Shown here: piece after piece, positions 51,600 through 61,050 of the stretch
Layout of the letters: each line of letters opens with the position of its first letter
Position numbering within the stretch: the stretch's first letter is position 1
From: Arthrobacter sp. zg-Y820
GTDB lineage: Bacteria; Actinomycetota; Actinomycetes; Actinomycetales; Micrococcaceae
Assembly: GCF_030142155.1 (NCBI RefSeq)
Contig: NZ_CP126247.1
Location: 1,054,001 to 1,118,000 of the forward strand
Reading direction: 5' to 3'
Length of the DNA: 64,000 nt
Notes under the pieces: generated by a model
Database searches by the model: none
The model's input: only the letters and a program-made list of their open reading frames with translations
Told to the model about the DNA's origin: nothing
Position numbers and translations under genes: made by a program

Positions 51600-53324
51600 C
51601 TACGCGTCCAGCAGGGCGCGGCGCAGCGTGTCCAGCCCGACCGACCCCAGGGCGAGGGCGCGGGTGTGGAAGTCCTTCTGGTCGAAGTTCTCTCCCTCGC
51701 GGCTGCGGACCTCGTCCCGGATCTGCTCCCAGAGCCGCTGGCCCAGCTTGTAGGCCGGTGCCTGTCCCGGCCAGCCCAGGTAACGGGTGAACTCGAAGTT
51801 CAGCTGCCCCTCGGAGATGGCAATGTTCTGCCGCAGGAATTCGTAGCCCTTCTCGGCCGTCCAGGTGCCGGAGCCCCAGCGTTCGGGTACCTCCAGTTCC
51901 AGATGGACGCCGATGTCGAAGACCACGCGGGCGGCCCGCATGCGCTGGGCGTCGAGCATGCCCATCTTGTCCCCGGGATCGCTGAGGTAGCCCAGTTCGT
52001 CCATCAGCCGCTCGGCGTACAGCGCCCAGCCTTCACCGTGCCCGGAGACCCAGCAGATGTTGCGGCGCCAGTTGTTCAGCAGCCCGCGGGCGGCCGTCGC
52101 CGTCGCAATCTGCAGATGGTGGCCCGGGACGCCCTCGTGGTAGACGGTGGTGGTTTCCTTCCATGTGGTGAAGGTGTCCTCGCCGGCGGGGACCGACCAC
52201 CACATGCGGCCCGGGCGGCTGAAGTCGTCGCTGGGACCGGTGTAGTAGATGCCGCCTTCCTGGGTGGGGGCGATCATGCACTCGATCTGCCGCATCGGCC
52301 CGTTGATCTCGAAGTGGGTGCCCGCCAGGTCGGCGACGGCGCGGTCGGCCAGGCCCTGCATCCAGGCCTGCAGCTCGGCGGTGCCGTGCAGCTGCCGCTC
52401 CGAATCCTCGTCCAGGAGCGCCATGGCCTCCTCGACGCCGGCGCCGGGCCGGATCTGCTCGGCGACGGCTTCCTGCTCGGCGATGATGCGGTCCAGTTCC
52501 TCAACGCCCCAGGCGTAGGTCTCTTCCAGGTTCACCGCGGAACCCAGGAACCGGCGCGACATCAGGGCGTAGCGTTCGCGGCCGACGGCGTCCTTCTCGG
52601 GAGCGACGGGCAGCAGTTCATTTTCCAGGACCGCGGCCAGCCCGCGGTAGGCGGCACGGGCGGATTCGGCGCCGGCGCGCAGCTCGGTGCTCAGGCTGTC
52701 GGAGAGGGAGCCGCCGTCGGGCAGTGCCGCATTCGAGGCGTAGTCGTCAAAAAAGCCGCCGTCCTCGGCGTACTTGGCGGCCTGTTCCATGACGATCTTC
52801 ACCTGGCGGCGGGCCGGCAGCAGGCCGCGCTCCTTGCCGGCGCGCAGGGAAGAGATGTAGCCCGAGACGGCGTCGGCAACGTTGTGCAGCCGGCCGGAGA
52901 TGTGCTGCCAGTCCTCCACCGTTTCGGTGGGCATCAGGTCGAAGATGGAGCGGATCTCCTGGGCGGGCGAGGCGATGTTGTTCAGGTTCGAGAGGTTCCA
53001 GCCGGACTCGTGGATTTCCAGTTCCAGGCCCAGGCGCTCGTGCATGGCATCGAGCGTGACGCGGTCGACGTCGTCGGCCGGCAGCAGTCCGTCCAGCCGT
53101 TCCAGCGTCTCCCGGATGGCCTCGGCTCCCGATTCCAGGCCGGCGGGGGAATAATCGGCATACTCCGTTTCATGCCCCGGGATGCCCAGGGAGGTGGCGA
53201 GGGACGGATCCAGCTGCAGCAGAGTCTCGGTGAAGGCATCGGCAACGGCGTCGATGGCGGTCGGCTGGCGGTTCTGCGCGCCGGCGAAGGGCATGGGATC
53301 TGATGAAGGAGTCTCGTGGGTCAC
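51600..53324 (-). CDS. DUF885 family metallohydrolase
   Basis: The 574-aa helical protein belongs to the DUF885 family. It has the zinc-binding sequence TVYHEGVPGHHLQIA (HExxGHH type) near residue 385 and a later QLNFEFTRYLGWPGQAPAYKLG, both conserved in the family, and an SGHGEGWALYAERLM stretch with a further His/Glu pair. These features place it near carboxypeptidase-like gluzincins. It lacks a signal peptide, so it should work in the cytoplasm, possibly on peptides. The gene stands alone, with the acyl-CoA carboxylase genes further upstream. Confidence 0.85.
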   Translation of the reverse strand: MTHETPSSDPMPFAGAQNRQPTAIDAVADAFTETLLQLDPSLATSLGIPGHETEYADYSPAGLESGAEAIRETLERLDGLLPADDVDRVTLDAMHERLGLELEIHESGWNLSNLNNIASPAQEIRSIFDLMPTETVEDWQHISGRLHNVADAVSGYISSLRAGKERGLLPARRQVKIVMEQAAKYAEDGGFFDDYASNAALPDGGSLSDSLSTELRAGAESARAAYRGLAAVLENELLPVAPEKDAVGRERYALMSRRFLGSAVNLEETYAWGVEELDRIIAEQEAVAEQIRPGAGVEEAMALLDEDSERQLHGTAELQAWMQGLADRAVADLAGTHFEINGPMRQIECMIAPTQEGGIYYTGPSDDFSRPGRMWWSVPAGEDTFTTWKETTTVYHEGVPGHHLQIATATAARGLLNNWRRNICWVSGHGEGWALYAERLMDELGYLSDPGDKMGMLDAQRMRAARVVFDIGVHLELEVPERWGSGTWTAEKGYEFLRQNIAISEGQLNFEFTRYLGWPGQAPAYKLGQRLWEQIRDEVRSREGENFDQKDFHTRALALGSVGLDTLRRALLDA

Positions 53325-53459
53325 AGGGGTAGCCTAGCGGCAACGCCGCCATCACCAACTTTTCCCGGTGGCCGCACGTAATGTGCGGCTCGGGGGCCTA
53401 TCCTGCGCTTTTCCGGTTCCGATTGGGGTGCCGATTCGGGTTCCGGGGCTGGTCCGGCG

Positions 53460-53720
53460 CTAGCGGAAGCTGCGCCGCCACGAGCCGGGTCCGGGCTTGG
53501 GCGCCAGGCTCAGCATCCGCCGCCGGTTCCAGGTCCGGCGCGCGGACTCCGGCGTGGTGCGCGGGGCACCGCCGTCGGCGTTCAGCCCCATGACGACGGC
53601 GGTCAGCGCCGCCAGCTCCTCGGCCGACGGATTGCCGCCCAGGACGGAAAACAGCGGCGGCTGCGGCACAGCCTGCTCCGGCGTCCGGCTCCACGGATCC
53701 GGCAGGTCCCAGGCCGTCAC
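53460..53720 (-). CDS. accE: Acyl-CoA carboxylase epsilon subunit
   Basis: This 86-aa protein has the actinobacterial AccE pattern: [23 protein letters not shown] near residues 23-46, then a basic W-containing C-terminus ([25 protein letters not shown]). Epsilon subunits hold the alpha and beta carboxylase subunits together. Its start overlaps the beta subunit stop by four bases (ATGA), confirming the pairing. Confidence 0.9.
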   Translation of the reverse strand: MTAWDLPDPWSRTPEQAVPQPPLFSVLGGNPSAEELAALTAVVMGLNADGGAPRTTPESARRTWNRRRMLSLAPKPGPGSWRRSFR

Positions 53721-55312
53721 AGCGGCATGTTTCCGTGCTTCTTGGCGGGCAGCGAAGCGCGCTTGTCGCGCAGGGCGCGCAGCCCGCGGATCAGCTGCAG
53801 GCGGGTTTCCGAGGGGGCGACGACGGCGTCGACGTAGCCGAGCTGGGCGGCCTGGTAGGGGTTGAGCAGTTCCTCTTCATACTGCGCGATGTAGTCGGCG
53901 CGTGCCTGCTCAACGCTTTCCCCGGCGTCGGCCGCTGCCTTGAGCTGGCCGCGGTAGAGGATGTTCACCGCGCCCTGGGCGCCCATGACGCCGATCTGCG
54001 CGGTGGGCCAGGCCAGGTTCAGGTCCGCGCCGAGCTTCTTCGAGCCCATCACGATGTACGCGCCGCCGTACGCCTTGCGGGTGATCACGGTCAGCTTGGG
54101 CACGGTGGCCTCGGCGTAGGCATAGAGCAGCTTGGCGCCGCGGCGGATGATGCCCTGGAATTCCTGGTCGGTGCCCGGCAGGAAGCCCGGAACATCCACG
54201 AAGGTGAGGATGGGAACGTTGAAGGCGTCGCAGTTGCGGACAAAGCGGGCGGCCTTCTCGGAGGCGGCGATGTCCAGGGTGCCGGCGAACTGCATCGGCT
54301 GGTTGGCGACGATGCCCACGGTGTGGCCCTCGACCCGGCCGTAGCCGATCATGATGTTCGGCGCGTAGAGGGCCTGCATCTCCAGGAAGTGGCCGTCGTC
54401 GAGCACCTGCTCAATGACGGCGCGCATGTCGTAGGGCTGGTTGGCGGAGTCCGGAATGAGCTCGTCCAGGGCGAGGTCGCCGTCGTTCAGTTCCATCTCC
54501 TGCGAGAAGGCGGCCAGCGGCGCCTCGGCCAGGTTGTTGGAAGGCAGGAAGTCCAGGAGCTCGCGGACGAACTCGATGGCGTCCTCCTCGTCGGAGGCCA
54601 GGTACGTGGAGGTGCCGGTGTTGGTGTTGTGCTGCCGGGCGCCGCCGAGGGTTTCCATGTCCACGTCCTCGCCGGTGACGGTCTTGATGACGTCGGGTCC
54701 GGTGATGAACATGTGGCTGGTCTTGTCCACCATCACCACATAGTCGGTCAGGGCGGGGGAGTAGGCGGCGCCGCCGGCGGACGGGCCCATGATCAGGGAG
54801 ATCTGCGGGACCACTCCGGAGGCGTGGACGTTGTTGCGGAAGATGTCGGCGAACATGGCCAGCGAGGCCACGCCCTCCTGGATGCGGGCGCCGCCGCCGT
54901 CCAGGATGCCGACGACGGGGCAGCCGTTGCGCAGGGCGTGTTCCTGGACCTTGACGATCTTCTCGCCGTTGACCTGGCTCAGGGAACCGCCGTACACGGA
55001 GAAGTCCTGGCTGTAGACGGCGATCGGGCGGCCGTCGACGGTGGCGTACCCGGAGACCAGGCCGTCGCCCAGCGGCTTCTTCTTTTCCATGCCGAACGCG
55101 GTGGAGCGGTGCACGGCCAGGGCGTCCAGCTCGACAAAGGAGCCGGCGTCCACGAGCATCTCGATGCGCTCGCGGGCGGTGTGCTTGCCGCGGGCATGCT
55201 GCTTCTCGACGGCGGCCGGGCCGGAAGGCATCTCGGCCTGCGCCTGGCGGCGGCGGTACTCAGCGATCTTGCCGGCTGTGGTCTGCAGGTCAAGGTCCTG
55301 GTCGATGCTCAT
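53717..55312 (-). CDS. Acyl-CoA carboxylase beta subunit (carboxyltransferase)
   Basis: This 531-aa protein transfers carboxyl from carboxybiotin to acetyl- or propionyl-CoA. Signatures are [55 protein letters not shown] oxyanion loop (here [15 protein letters not shown]), [20 protein letters not shown] and the C-terminal [14 protein letters not shown]. The ATG at 55312 has CGGAGA before it; a longer frame upstream is non-coding. It is coupled to the epsilon subunit. The alpha subunit is 6 kb away at 45544-47382. Substrate choice (acetyl or propionyl) cannot be read reliably from sequence here. Confidence 0.95.
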   Translation of the reverse strand: MSIDQDLDLQTTAGKIAEYRRRQAQAEMPSGPAAVEKQHARGKHTARERIEMLVDAGSFVELDALAVHRSTAFGMEKKKPLGDGLVSGYATVDGRPIAVYSQDFSVYGGSLSQVNGEKIVKVQEHALRNGCPVVGILDGGGARIQEGVASLAMFADIFRNNVHASGVVPQISLIMGPSAGGAAYSPALTDYVVMVDKTSHMFITGPDVIKTVTGEDVDMETLGGARQHNTNTGTSTYLASDEEDAIEFVRELLDFLPSNNLAEAPLAAFSQEMELNDGDLALDELIPDSANQPYDMRAVIEQVLDDGHFLEMQALYAPNIMIGYGRVEGHTVGIVANQPMQFAGTLDIAASEKAARFVRNCDAFNVPILTFVDVPGFLPGTDQEFQGIIRRGAKLLYAYAEATVPKLTVITRKAYGGAYIVMGSKKLGADLNLAWPTAQIGVMGAQGAVNILYRGQLKAAADAGESVEQARADYIAQYEEELLNPYQAAQLGYVDAVVAPSETRLQLIRGLRALRDKRASLPAKKHGNMPL

Positions 55313-55483
55313 CTGGTCTCCGGAATGCTGAGTGGATGGGGCGGTCGCTGCCGTTAAGTAGGAAAGGCACAAAGCGTACGGCGACTTGTCCAGTCTAGTG
55401 AGGGCGCCGGCGTAGTCCCGGTGTAGGGATCCTACAATTTCGTGCTGATGTGCTTGGTCGGTGCTTGGATCGGGTGCGGTTCA

Positions 55484-55800
55484 ATCTCTCGTGCAGATCA
55501 GGTCCTCCCGCGGAATCTCTCGTGCAGATCAGGTTGTCCCGGCAGCCCATGTGCCGCTTTTGACTGCGTTATCTGCACGAAGGATGTCGCCGGGGCGGTT
55601 TTGGCTGCGTTATCTGCACGAAGGATCGGCCCCGGTGATCCAATGGGCGGATTCAAGCCGTTTCGGGAGGAATCGCCCGGTTTGGGAATCTGCTGCCGCC
55701 GCGGACCGGCAGGGATTTCCCGGACCGGCAGGAGAATCCCGGAACGGCAGCAGAATTCCGGTATGGCAGCAAACCCTGGCAGCAGAACCCCGAGCACGCC
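55484..55800. repeat. Mosaic of family B and family C intergenic repeats
   Basis: Two direct family B units (ATCTCTCGTGCAGATCAGG, from 55484) and two inverted ones (TTATCTGCACGAAGGAT, ending 55626) are joined directly to a family C segment. The latter begins AATGGGCGGATTCAAGCCG, has TTTGGGAATCTGCTGCC at 55681-55697 and repeated CGGCAGCAGAA phrases to 55800. The same families form the arrays at 43459-43837 and 28927-29492. The rest of the 539-base gap between the carboxylase and SDR genes holds no gene. Confidence 0.72.
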
Positions 55801-55851
55801 CGATGTTACTGACCAGTAACATAAGCGGCGGACATGTATTAGCCTGTTTCC

Positions 55852-56700
55852 ATGACTTCTCTCACACCTGATTCCGGACCCCGTTCGCTCGCCGGCCGCA
55901 CCATCCTGATGTCCGGCGGCAGCCGCGGCATCGGCCTGGCCATCGCTCTGCGCGCTGCGGCCGACGGCGCCAACATCGCCATCATGGCCAAGACCGCCGA
56001 GCCCCATCCCAAGCTGCAGGGCACCGTGTACACGGCAGCCGAACAGCTGGAGGCCGCCGGAGGCAAGGCCCTGCCGATCATCGGCGATGTTCGCAACGAC
56101 GACGACGTCGCCCGGGCCGTCGCGGAAACCGTGGCGCATTTCGGGGGCATCGACATCGTGGTCAACAATGCCTCCGCCATCGACCTGCGGAACACCGACG
56201 ACGTCACCATGAAGAGCTACGACCTGATGGCCGACATCAACGTCCGCGGCACCTTCATGCTCTCCAAGTTCTCCCTGGACGCCCTGCGCCAGTCCGCGAA
56301 CCCACACATCCTCACGCTTTCCCCGCCCCTGAACCTGGATCCGAAGTGGGCCGGGTCCTACCTGGCGTACACGATGGCCAAGTACGGAATGTCCCTGACG
56401 ACGCTCGGACTCGCCGCGGAACTCAAGGACGACGGCGTCGCCGTGAACTCGCTGTGGCCGGTCACCGCCATCGACACCGCTGCCATCCGCAACCTTGGCG
56501 GCGAGAAAATGGCGGCGGCCTCCCGCAATTCGGACATCATGGCCGACGCCGCACACGCCATCCTGACACGCCCCAGCCATGAGGCCACCGGCAATTTCTA
56601 CACCGACGAGCAGGTGCTGCGTGAAGAGGGAATCACTGACTTCCGTCCCTACTCGCTTGGCGCGCCCGAGGACAAGCTGATGCAGGACTTCTTCCTCTAG
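55852..56700 (+). CDS. Short-chain dehydrogenase/reductase
   Basis: The 282-aa protein has the SDR Rossmann motif SGGSRGIGLAIA (residues 20-31), NNASA, and the catalytic Ser (LTLSPP) with the Tyr-x3-Lys in AYTMAKYG. Insertions such as AKTAEPHPKLQGTVYTAAEQLEAAGG resemble the HSDL2-like SDR group. Substrate is unknown. The ATG is 16 bases before the family core and lies downstream of the mosaic repeats. Confidence 0.88.
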   Translation: MTSLTPDSGPRSLAGRTILMSGGSRGIGLAIALRAAADGANIAIMAKTAEPHPKLQGTVYTAAEQLEAAGGKALPIIGDVRNDDDVARAVAETVAHFGGIDIVVNNASAIDLRNTDDVTMKSYDLMADINVRGTFMLSKFSLDALRQSANPHILTLSPPLNLDPKWAGSYLAYTMAKYGMSLTTLGLAAELKDDGVAVNSLWPVTAIDTAAIRNLGGEKMAAASRNSDIMADAAHAILTRPSHEATGNFYTDEQVLREEGITDFRPYSLGAPEDKLMQDFFL

Positions 56701-56790
56701 GCAGGACAAGGGGCGCTGGCCGGGGCCGCGGGACCCGGCCGGCGGCGCCGGCAGGCAGGAATGTCGTGCACCCCGCGTAAGATCGGAAGC

Positions 56791-57675
56791 ATGCATTCGC
56801 GTTACTCCAGCATGGAAAGACCAGGGCTTGACCAGGAGCGTCTCCGAGCCGCGCTCGTGGCGCCGCAGGGACCCCTGCCCCGGCTGGATGTCGTGGCCGA
56901 AACCGGCTCCACCAACACCGATCTGGCTGACCAGGCGCGGCTTCGCCCGGCAGATGCTCCGGACCTGACCGTCCTGACCGCCGAGATGCAGACCGCCGGC
57001 AAGGGACGGCTGGGCCGGACCTGGGTTGCCCCGCCGCGCTCGTCGCTGTTCGTCAGCGTCCTGCTCCGGCCGGTCAATGCCGCCGGCCGGCCGCTGCCCA
57101 CCCAGTCCTACGGCTGGTTGTCGCTGCTGGCTGCCCTGGCCTTGTCGGAATCCGTCGCCGCCCGCACCGGCGTCGAGGCCCGCCTGAAGTGGCCGAACGA
57201 CGTCATGGTCGATGGGCGCAAGCTCGCCGGCGTCCTGGCCCAGCTGGTGATGGATTCCAGCGGCGCCCCACCCGCCGTCGTCGTGGGCGCGGGCATGAAC
57301 GTCTCCCTGACCGACGAGGATCTGCCGGTTCCCACGGCCACGTCGCTGCTGATGGAGTACTCCTCCACCACCGACCGCAACATTCTCCTTGAGGATTATC
57401 TGCGCGAGCTGGCTGCCAAGTACCGGGACTTTTGCGCGGTCGACGGCGATGCCTCCCGGGCGTGGGCCGACGGCACCTCGCTGGTCGAGAAGATCAGTGC
57501 CCGGATGGCGACCCTGGGCCAGGAGGTCCGCGCAGACCTGCCCGGCGGAAAATCCCTCACGGGACGAGCCGTGGCCCTCGACTCATACGGTTCGCTGGTC
57601 CTGGTGGACGAACTCGGCGAGCGGCATGCGGTCGTCGCCGGCGACGTGGTGCACCTGCGCGCCGTGCAGGCGTGA
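56791..57675 (+). CDS. birA: Biotin--[acetyl-CoA carboxylase] ligase
   Basis: The 294-aa protein attaches biotin to the carrier domain at 45544-47382. It has TGSTNTDLADQ, the biotinyl-AMP loop TAGKGRLGRTWVAPPRSSLF, LKWPNDVMVDGRKLAGVLAQ and a small C-terminal domain (DSYGSLVLVDELGERHAVVAGDVVHL). It lacks the N-terminal helix-turn-helix of E. coli BirA, so it is monofunctional. The ATG at 56791 follows GGAAGC; an ATG seven codons later is also possible. It overlaps the next gene by four bases (GTGA). Confidence 0.94.
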   Translation: MHSRYSSMERPGLDQERLRAALVAPQGPLPRLDVVAETGSTNTDLADQARLRPADAPDLTVLTAEMQTAGKGRLGRTWVAPPRSSLFVSVLLRPVNAAGRPLPTQSYGWLSLLAALALSESVAARTGVEARLKWPNDVMVDGRKLAGVLAQLVMDSSGAPPAVVVGAGMNVSLTDEDLPVPTATSLLMEYSSTTDRNILLEDYLRELAAKYRDFCAVDGDASRAWADGTSLVEKISARMATLGQEVRADLPGGKSLTGRAVALDSYGSLVLVDELGERHAVVAGDVVHLRAVQA

Positions 57676-58247
57676 ACATCAGGCTGAAACTCGCGCCGGG
57701 GGAGCGGATTATCGTGGCCAGCAGGCCGCATGCCCGCCAGCTGGTCTGGCCCGTTGTCCTGGCCGTCCTGGTGTGCGCTGCCGCCGGGTTCGGTTACGGC
57801 TATCTGGACCGTGATTCCCTGCCCGGGCAGGTGGCGGATTGGCGCGGATACCTGCAGCCCGCCGTCGTCGTCGTTTCCCTGGTGCTGCTGGCGCGGTTCT
57901 GCCTGCCGCCGGTGCTGCGGTGGGCGTTTGCACGGTACATCGTCACCAACCGGCGCCTCATCCACCGGCAGGGAGTGCTGCGCCGGCGGGAACGCGAATT
58001 GCCGCTGGCCTCGGTCTTTCAGCTCGAGGCCTGGCAGACCGTTACGGAGCGGATGCAGCGTTCCGGGACGCTGGCGGTGGACGTTGGCTATGACCGGGTG
58101 GTGCACTACGAACACGTGCCCGAGGTCCACAAGTTCAAGGCCATCGTGTTGGCCGCCATAGACCAGTTGCCGATGACCGCCATGTTCGATGGTGTAGATA
58201 TGGAAGGAGATGGGGACTACGACTACGAAGGGAGGGGCAATGAGTGA
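57672..58247 (+). CDS. Membrane protein with bacterial PH domain
   Basis: This 191-aa protein starts at a GTG overlapping the birA stop. It has an N-terminal LKLAPGERIIVASRPHARQL, two membrane helices, then the bPH2-type domain (ARYIVTNRRLIHRQGVLRRRERELPLASVFQLEAW, VDVGYDRVVHYEHVPE) and an acidic Gly/Asp/Tyr tail. Bacterial PH membrane proteins are envelope-related, with no known reaction. Gene overlap with birA and with the cyclase gene (ATGAGTGA) shows a three-gene unit. Confidence 0.85.
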   Translation: MNIRLKLAPGERIIVASRPHARQLVWPVVLAVLVCAAAGFGYGYLDRDSLPGQVADWRGYLQPAVVVVSLVLLARFCLPPVLRWAFARYIVTNRRLIHRQGVLRRRERELPLASVFQLEAWQTVTERMQRSGTLAVDVGYDRVVHYEHVPEVHKFKAIVLAAIDQLPMTAMFDGVDMEGDGDYDYEGRGNE

Positions 58248-59466
58248 GGAAGGCCGCGACGCCGAACCGGCAGCGGATCCCGAGCCGATGACCCTGTCCA
58301 TGCCAGCCGTTCCTCCCCGGCCCCGAGCCGCCGACGCCAACTCCGACGCCGACGCCAACACCGGGAACGGGCGTGCCGGTTCCGGGCGCGCGGGCTCCGG
58401 TTCCACCGGCGCACCGGCCGATGCCGGTTCCGCCGCCATCGACCGCGAGGACGTGCGCAAGCTGGAGGCCCAGCTGATCGGCGGCCCGCGTACCCTCAAG
58501 CGGCGCGAAGCTGCCGCCGAAGCGGGCGTGTCCCTGCTCTCGGCCCGCAAGCTCTGGCGGGCGATGGGATTTCCCAACCTCGACGACGACGCGGTGTTCT
58601 TCACCGAGCAGGACCGCGAGGCGCTGACCACCGTGATCGAACTGGTCCGCGACGAGCAGCTGACCGAGGAAGCCGCCATCTCGATCATGCGCTCGATCGG
58701 CCAGATGACCGACCGCATGGTGGTCTGGCAGATTGAAGCGCTGGTCGAGGAAATGGTGGTCCAGCGCGGAATTCCCGACGCCGAGGCCCGCAAGGCGCTG
58801 GTGGCAGCACTTCCGGCCCTGATCGAACCGCTGGAAAAGACGCTGGTGTACGCCTGGAAACGGCAGATGAACTCAGCCGTGCAGCGGTTGGCGCTGCGCG
58901 CCGAAGCCGGTCTGGCCAGCCATGACGGCTCCGCGTCCGACGACAACCCGCTGCCCCTGGCCCGCGCCGTCGGCTTTGCCGATCTGGTGTCCTACACCTC
59001 CCTGTCGCGGCAGATGAATGAGAAAACCCTGGCCCACATGGTCCAGCGCTTTGAGCACAAGTGCGCCGAGATCATCTCCGTGGGCGGCGGCCGGCTGGTG
59101 AAGACCATCGGCGACGAGGTGCTGTTCAACGCGGAAACACCGGAAGCCGGGGCGGAAATCTCGCTGGCCCTGGCCAAGGCCTTCACGGAGGACGACCTGC
59201 TGCCGGCGGCGCGCGTGTCCCTGGTCTGGGGGCGGGTGCTCTCCCGGCTGGGCGACATCTACGGGCCCACCGTCAATCTGGCCTCCCGGCTGACCTCGCT
59301 CGCTGAACCCGGCACCGTCCTGACGGACGCCTCGACCGCCGCAGCCCTGCGGAACAACGACCGGTTTGTGCTGATCCCGCATCAGCCCCGCAACGTGCGC
59401 GGATTCGGCGAAATCCACCCCGTGACCCTCGCCCGCGGCACCGGGTCGGGACTGATTCTCGATTGA
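58240..59466 (+). CDS. Class III adenylate cyclase with N-terminal pH-sensor-type regulatory domain
   Basis: The 408-aa soluble protein begins with a disordered Ala/Pro/Asp/Asn-rich stretch (residues 1-80) and then a helical regulatory domain (GVSLLSARKLWRAMGFP, FTEQDREALTTVIELVRDEQLTEEAAIS). This resembles the autoinhibitory, pH-sensing domain of mycobacterial Rv1264. The catalytic domain follows (about 245-400): first metal Asp in VGFADLVSYTSL, KTIGDEVLFN with the second Asp and the adenine-selecting Lys, and IYGPTVNLASRL with transition-state Asn and Arg. The residues expected for adenylate cyclase are all present. The ATG at 58240 has GGGAGGGG before it and overlaps the previous stop. Confidence 0.88.
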   Translation: MSEEGRDAEPAADPEPMTLSMPAVPPRPRAADANSDADANTGNGRAGSGRAGSGSTGAPADAGSAAIDREDVRKLEAQLIGGPRTLKRREAAAEAGVSLLSARKLWRAMGFPNLDDDAVFFTEQDREALTTVIELVRDEQLTEEAAISIMRSIGQMTDRMVVWQIEALVEEMVVQRGIPDAEARKALVAALPALIEPLEKTLVYAWKRQMNSAVQRLALRAEAGLASHDGSASDDNPLPLARAVGFADLVSYTSLSRQMNEKTLAHMVQRFEHKCAEIISVGGGRLVKTIGDEVLFNAETPEAGAEISLALAKAFTEDDLLPAARVSLVWGRVLSRLGDIYGPTVNLASRLTSLAEPGTVLTDASTAAALRNNDRFVLIPHQPRNVRGFGEIHPVTLARGTGSGLILD

Positions 59467-59624
59467 CCGGCCGGACTACCTGCCTGCCCGGTGCAGCGGC
59501 ACGGACGCTTGCCGGAGCGCTTCGGGCGGCGGGCCCGAGCATTCCGCTAGGGTAAGCATAAGAATGCGTAATATGTGTCACTACTGTGGACCACCACAGC
59601 GGACAGCTTCCGGATAGGGCGTGA

Positions 59625-60458
59625 ATGAACTTCGACGAAACGACATCCCCGGGCTTGGAACTCCGTGCAGTCTTTGGCTATGCCTCTGACCGCGGACTGC
59701 GCCGGGACCAGAACGAGGATTCGCTGATCGCCGCGGACCCGATCTTCGCCGTCGCCGACGGCATGGGAGGCCACGAAGCAGGCGAAGTGGCGAGCAGCAT
59801 TTGCGTCCGCACCCTGGGCGAGGCGCCGTTTGTCGGCGAGCATCTGCCCGAGGTCGCCGCCGCCGAAGTCCAGAAGCTGCTCCGCGAAGCCGATGCCAGG
59901 ATCCGGGAAGCGACAGATGGCCGTGCCGGCACCACGCTGACCGGCGCCGTCCTCGTCCGGGACGCGGGCAAACCCTGCTGGCTGGTTTTCAATGTGGGGG
60001 ATTCCCGGACCTACCGGCTGACCAACGGGCTGCTGGAGCAGATCACCGTGGATCACAGCGAGGTCCAGGAACTGGTGGACATGGGCCAAATTACGCCGGA
60101 TGAAGCCCTGGTCCATCCGCGCCGCCACGTGGTTACCCGGGCGCTGGGCACGGGCAGTGATACGGATGCCGACTACTGGCTGATCCCGGTGGAACCCGGC
60201 GACCGCCTGCTGGTGTGCTCCGACGGCCTGACTGGCGAGGTGAGCGACGGGCAGCTGCAGCAGATCCTGGCCTCCGTCAGCAATCCGCAGGACGCCTGCG
60301 CTTCCATGGTGCAGGCAGCGCTGCGGTCCGGCGGCCGCGACAACATCACCGTCCTGGTGATCGACGTCGAAGGTTCCGTCGAGCGCAGCGTCCCGGCGGC
60401 CGTGACCCTTCCCGGCGGAGCGGATCCCCAACCTGCCGCGGGAAACACCGAGTCGTGA
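59625..60458 (+). CDS. PP2C-type protein phosphatase
   Basis: The 277-aa protein has the PPM metal-binding motifs: RRDQNEDSLIAA, VADGMGGHEAGEVAS, GDSRTYRLTNG, LLVCSDGLTGEVSDGQ and GGRDNITVLVIDV. It removes phosphate from Ser/Thr residues and is a common partner of Ser/Thr kinases and FHA proteins in type VII secretion and cell-wall control regions. No kinase is inside the window. It precedes the RDD and EccC genes and is inferred to belong with them. The ATG is 20 bases into the gap after the cyclase gene region. Confidence 0.93.
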   Translation: MNFDETTSPGLELRAVFGYASDRGLRRDQNEDSLIAADPIFAVADGMGGHEAGEVASSICVRTLGEAPFVGEHLPEVAAAEVQKLLREADARIREATDGRAGTTLTGAVLVRDAGKPCWLVFNVGDSRTYRLTNGLLEQITVDHSEVQELVDMGQITPDEALVHPRRHVVTRALGTGSDTDADYWLIPVEPGDRLLVCSDGLTGEVSDGQLQQILASVSNPQDACASMVQAALRSGGRDNITVLVIDVEGSVERSVPAAVTLPGGADPQPAAGNTES

Positions 60459-60519
60459 CCGTGGCACCGGCGGCCCCGGCCGGTAGACGCCGCGTCAGCT
60501 TCCGCTAGGACAGGCCGGC

Positions 60520-61002
60520 ATGGCAGCCCATCCCCACGTGGTCAACGCAACGGCCCGGCAGCGGCTGGCGGCCAAGGTCATCGACGCTGCCCCGGTCCTG
60601 CTCACCGGAGCGGCGCTGCTTGGCAGCGGGCGCTGGGTCCCGGCTGCGGCCTCCGTTGCCGTCGCCTACTGTGTGTGGCTGTGGTGGTGGGAAGCCGGCA
60701 GCGGCAAGACGCCGGGCAACCTGGCCCTGGGCATCCGCACCACCGACGAAGCCGGACATTCACCCGGGCTGCTCGGCATTTTCCTGCGCGGGATGCTGCT
60801 GGGCCTGTCGGCAGCCACCGTGGTCGGCCCGCCGGTGCTGCTGGTCTCCAGCGTCTGGGATGCCAATGACCGGCGCCAGGGCTGGCACGACAAGGCGGCA
60901 CACACCCTGGTGGTGGATGTCAGGGCGGGCCGGAACCCGCTGGCCACGGGCGGGCTGCGGCCGGCCGCGCCCGCCGACGGACCCGGCTGGATCCCGGGCT
61001 AG
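60520..61002 (+). CDS. RDD family membrane protein
   Basis: The 160-aa protein has the RDD beginning ATARQRLAAKVIDAAPVLL, three membrane helices, and the family GKTPGNLALGIRTTDEAG and WDANDRRQGWHDKAAHTLVVD motifs. RDD proteins are found in transport and stress loci, and in actinobacterial type VII regions. It lies 61 bases after the phosphatase. Its TAG stop is inside a 27-base direct repeat (60983-61009 and 61014-61040), a recent duplication. Confidence 0.85.
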   Translation: MAAHPHVVNATARQRLAAKVIDAAPVLLTGAALLGSGRWVPAAASVAVAYCVWLWWWEAGSGKTPGNLALGIRTTDEAGHSPGLLGIFLRGMLLGLSAATVVGPPVLLVSSVWDANDRRQGWHDKAAHTLVVDVRAGRNPLATGGLRPAAPADGPGWIPG

Positions 61003-61050
61003 GCCGGCGGCAACCGGCTGGATCCCGGGCCAGGCCGGCGACGGCGGCGC

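Noticed and set aside
51579..53303. 574-codon frame antisense to the DUF885 gene
   Set aside because: No family features; the opposite strand has HExxGHH and conserved architecture.
53735..55357. 540-codon frame antisense to the carboxylase beta subunit
   Set aside because: Shadow of a definite gene; low-complexity Val/Gly/Asp-rich product.
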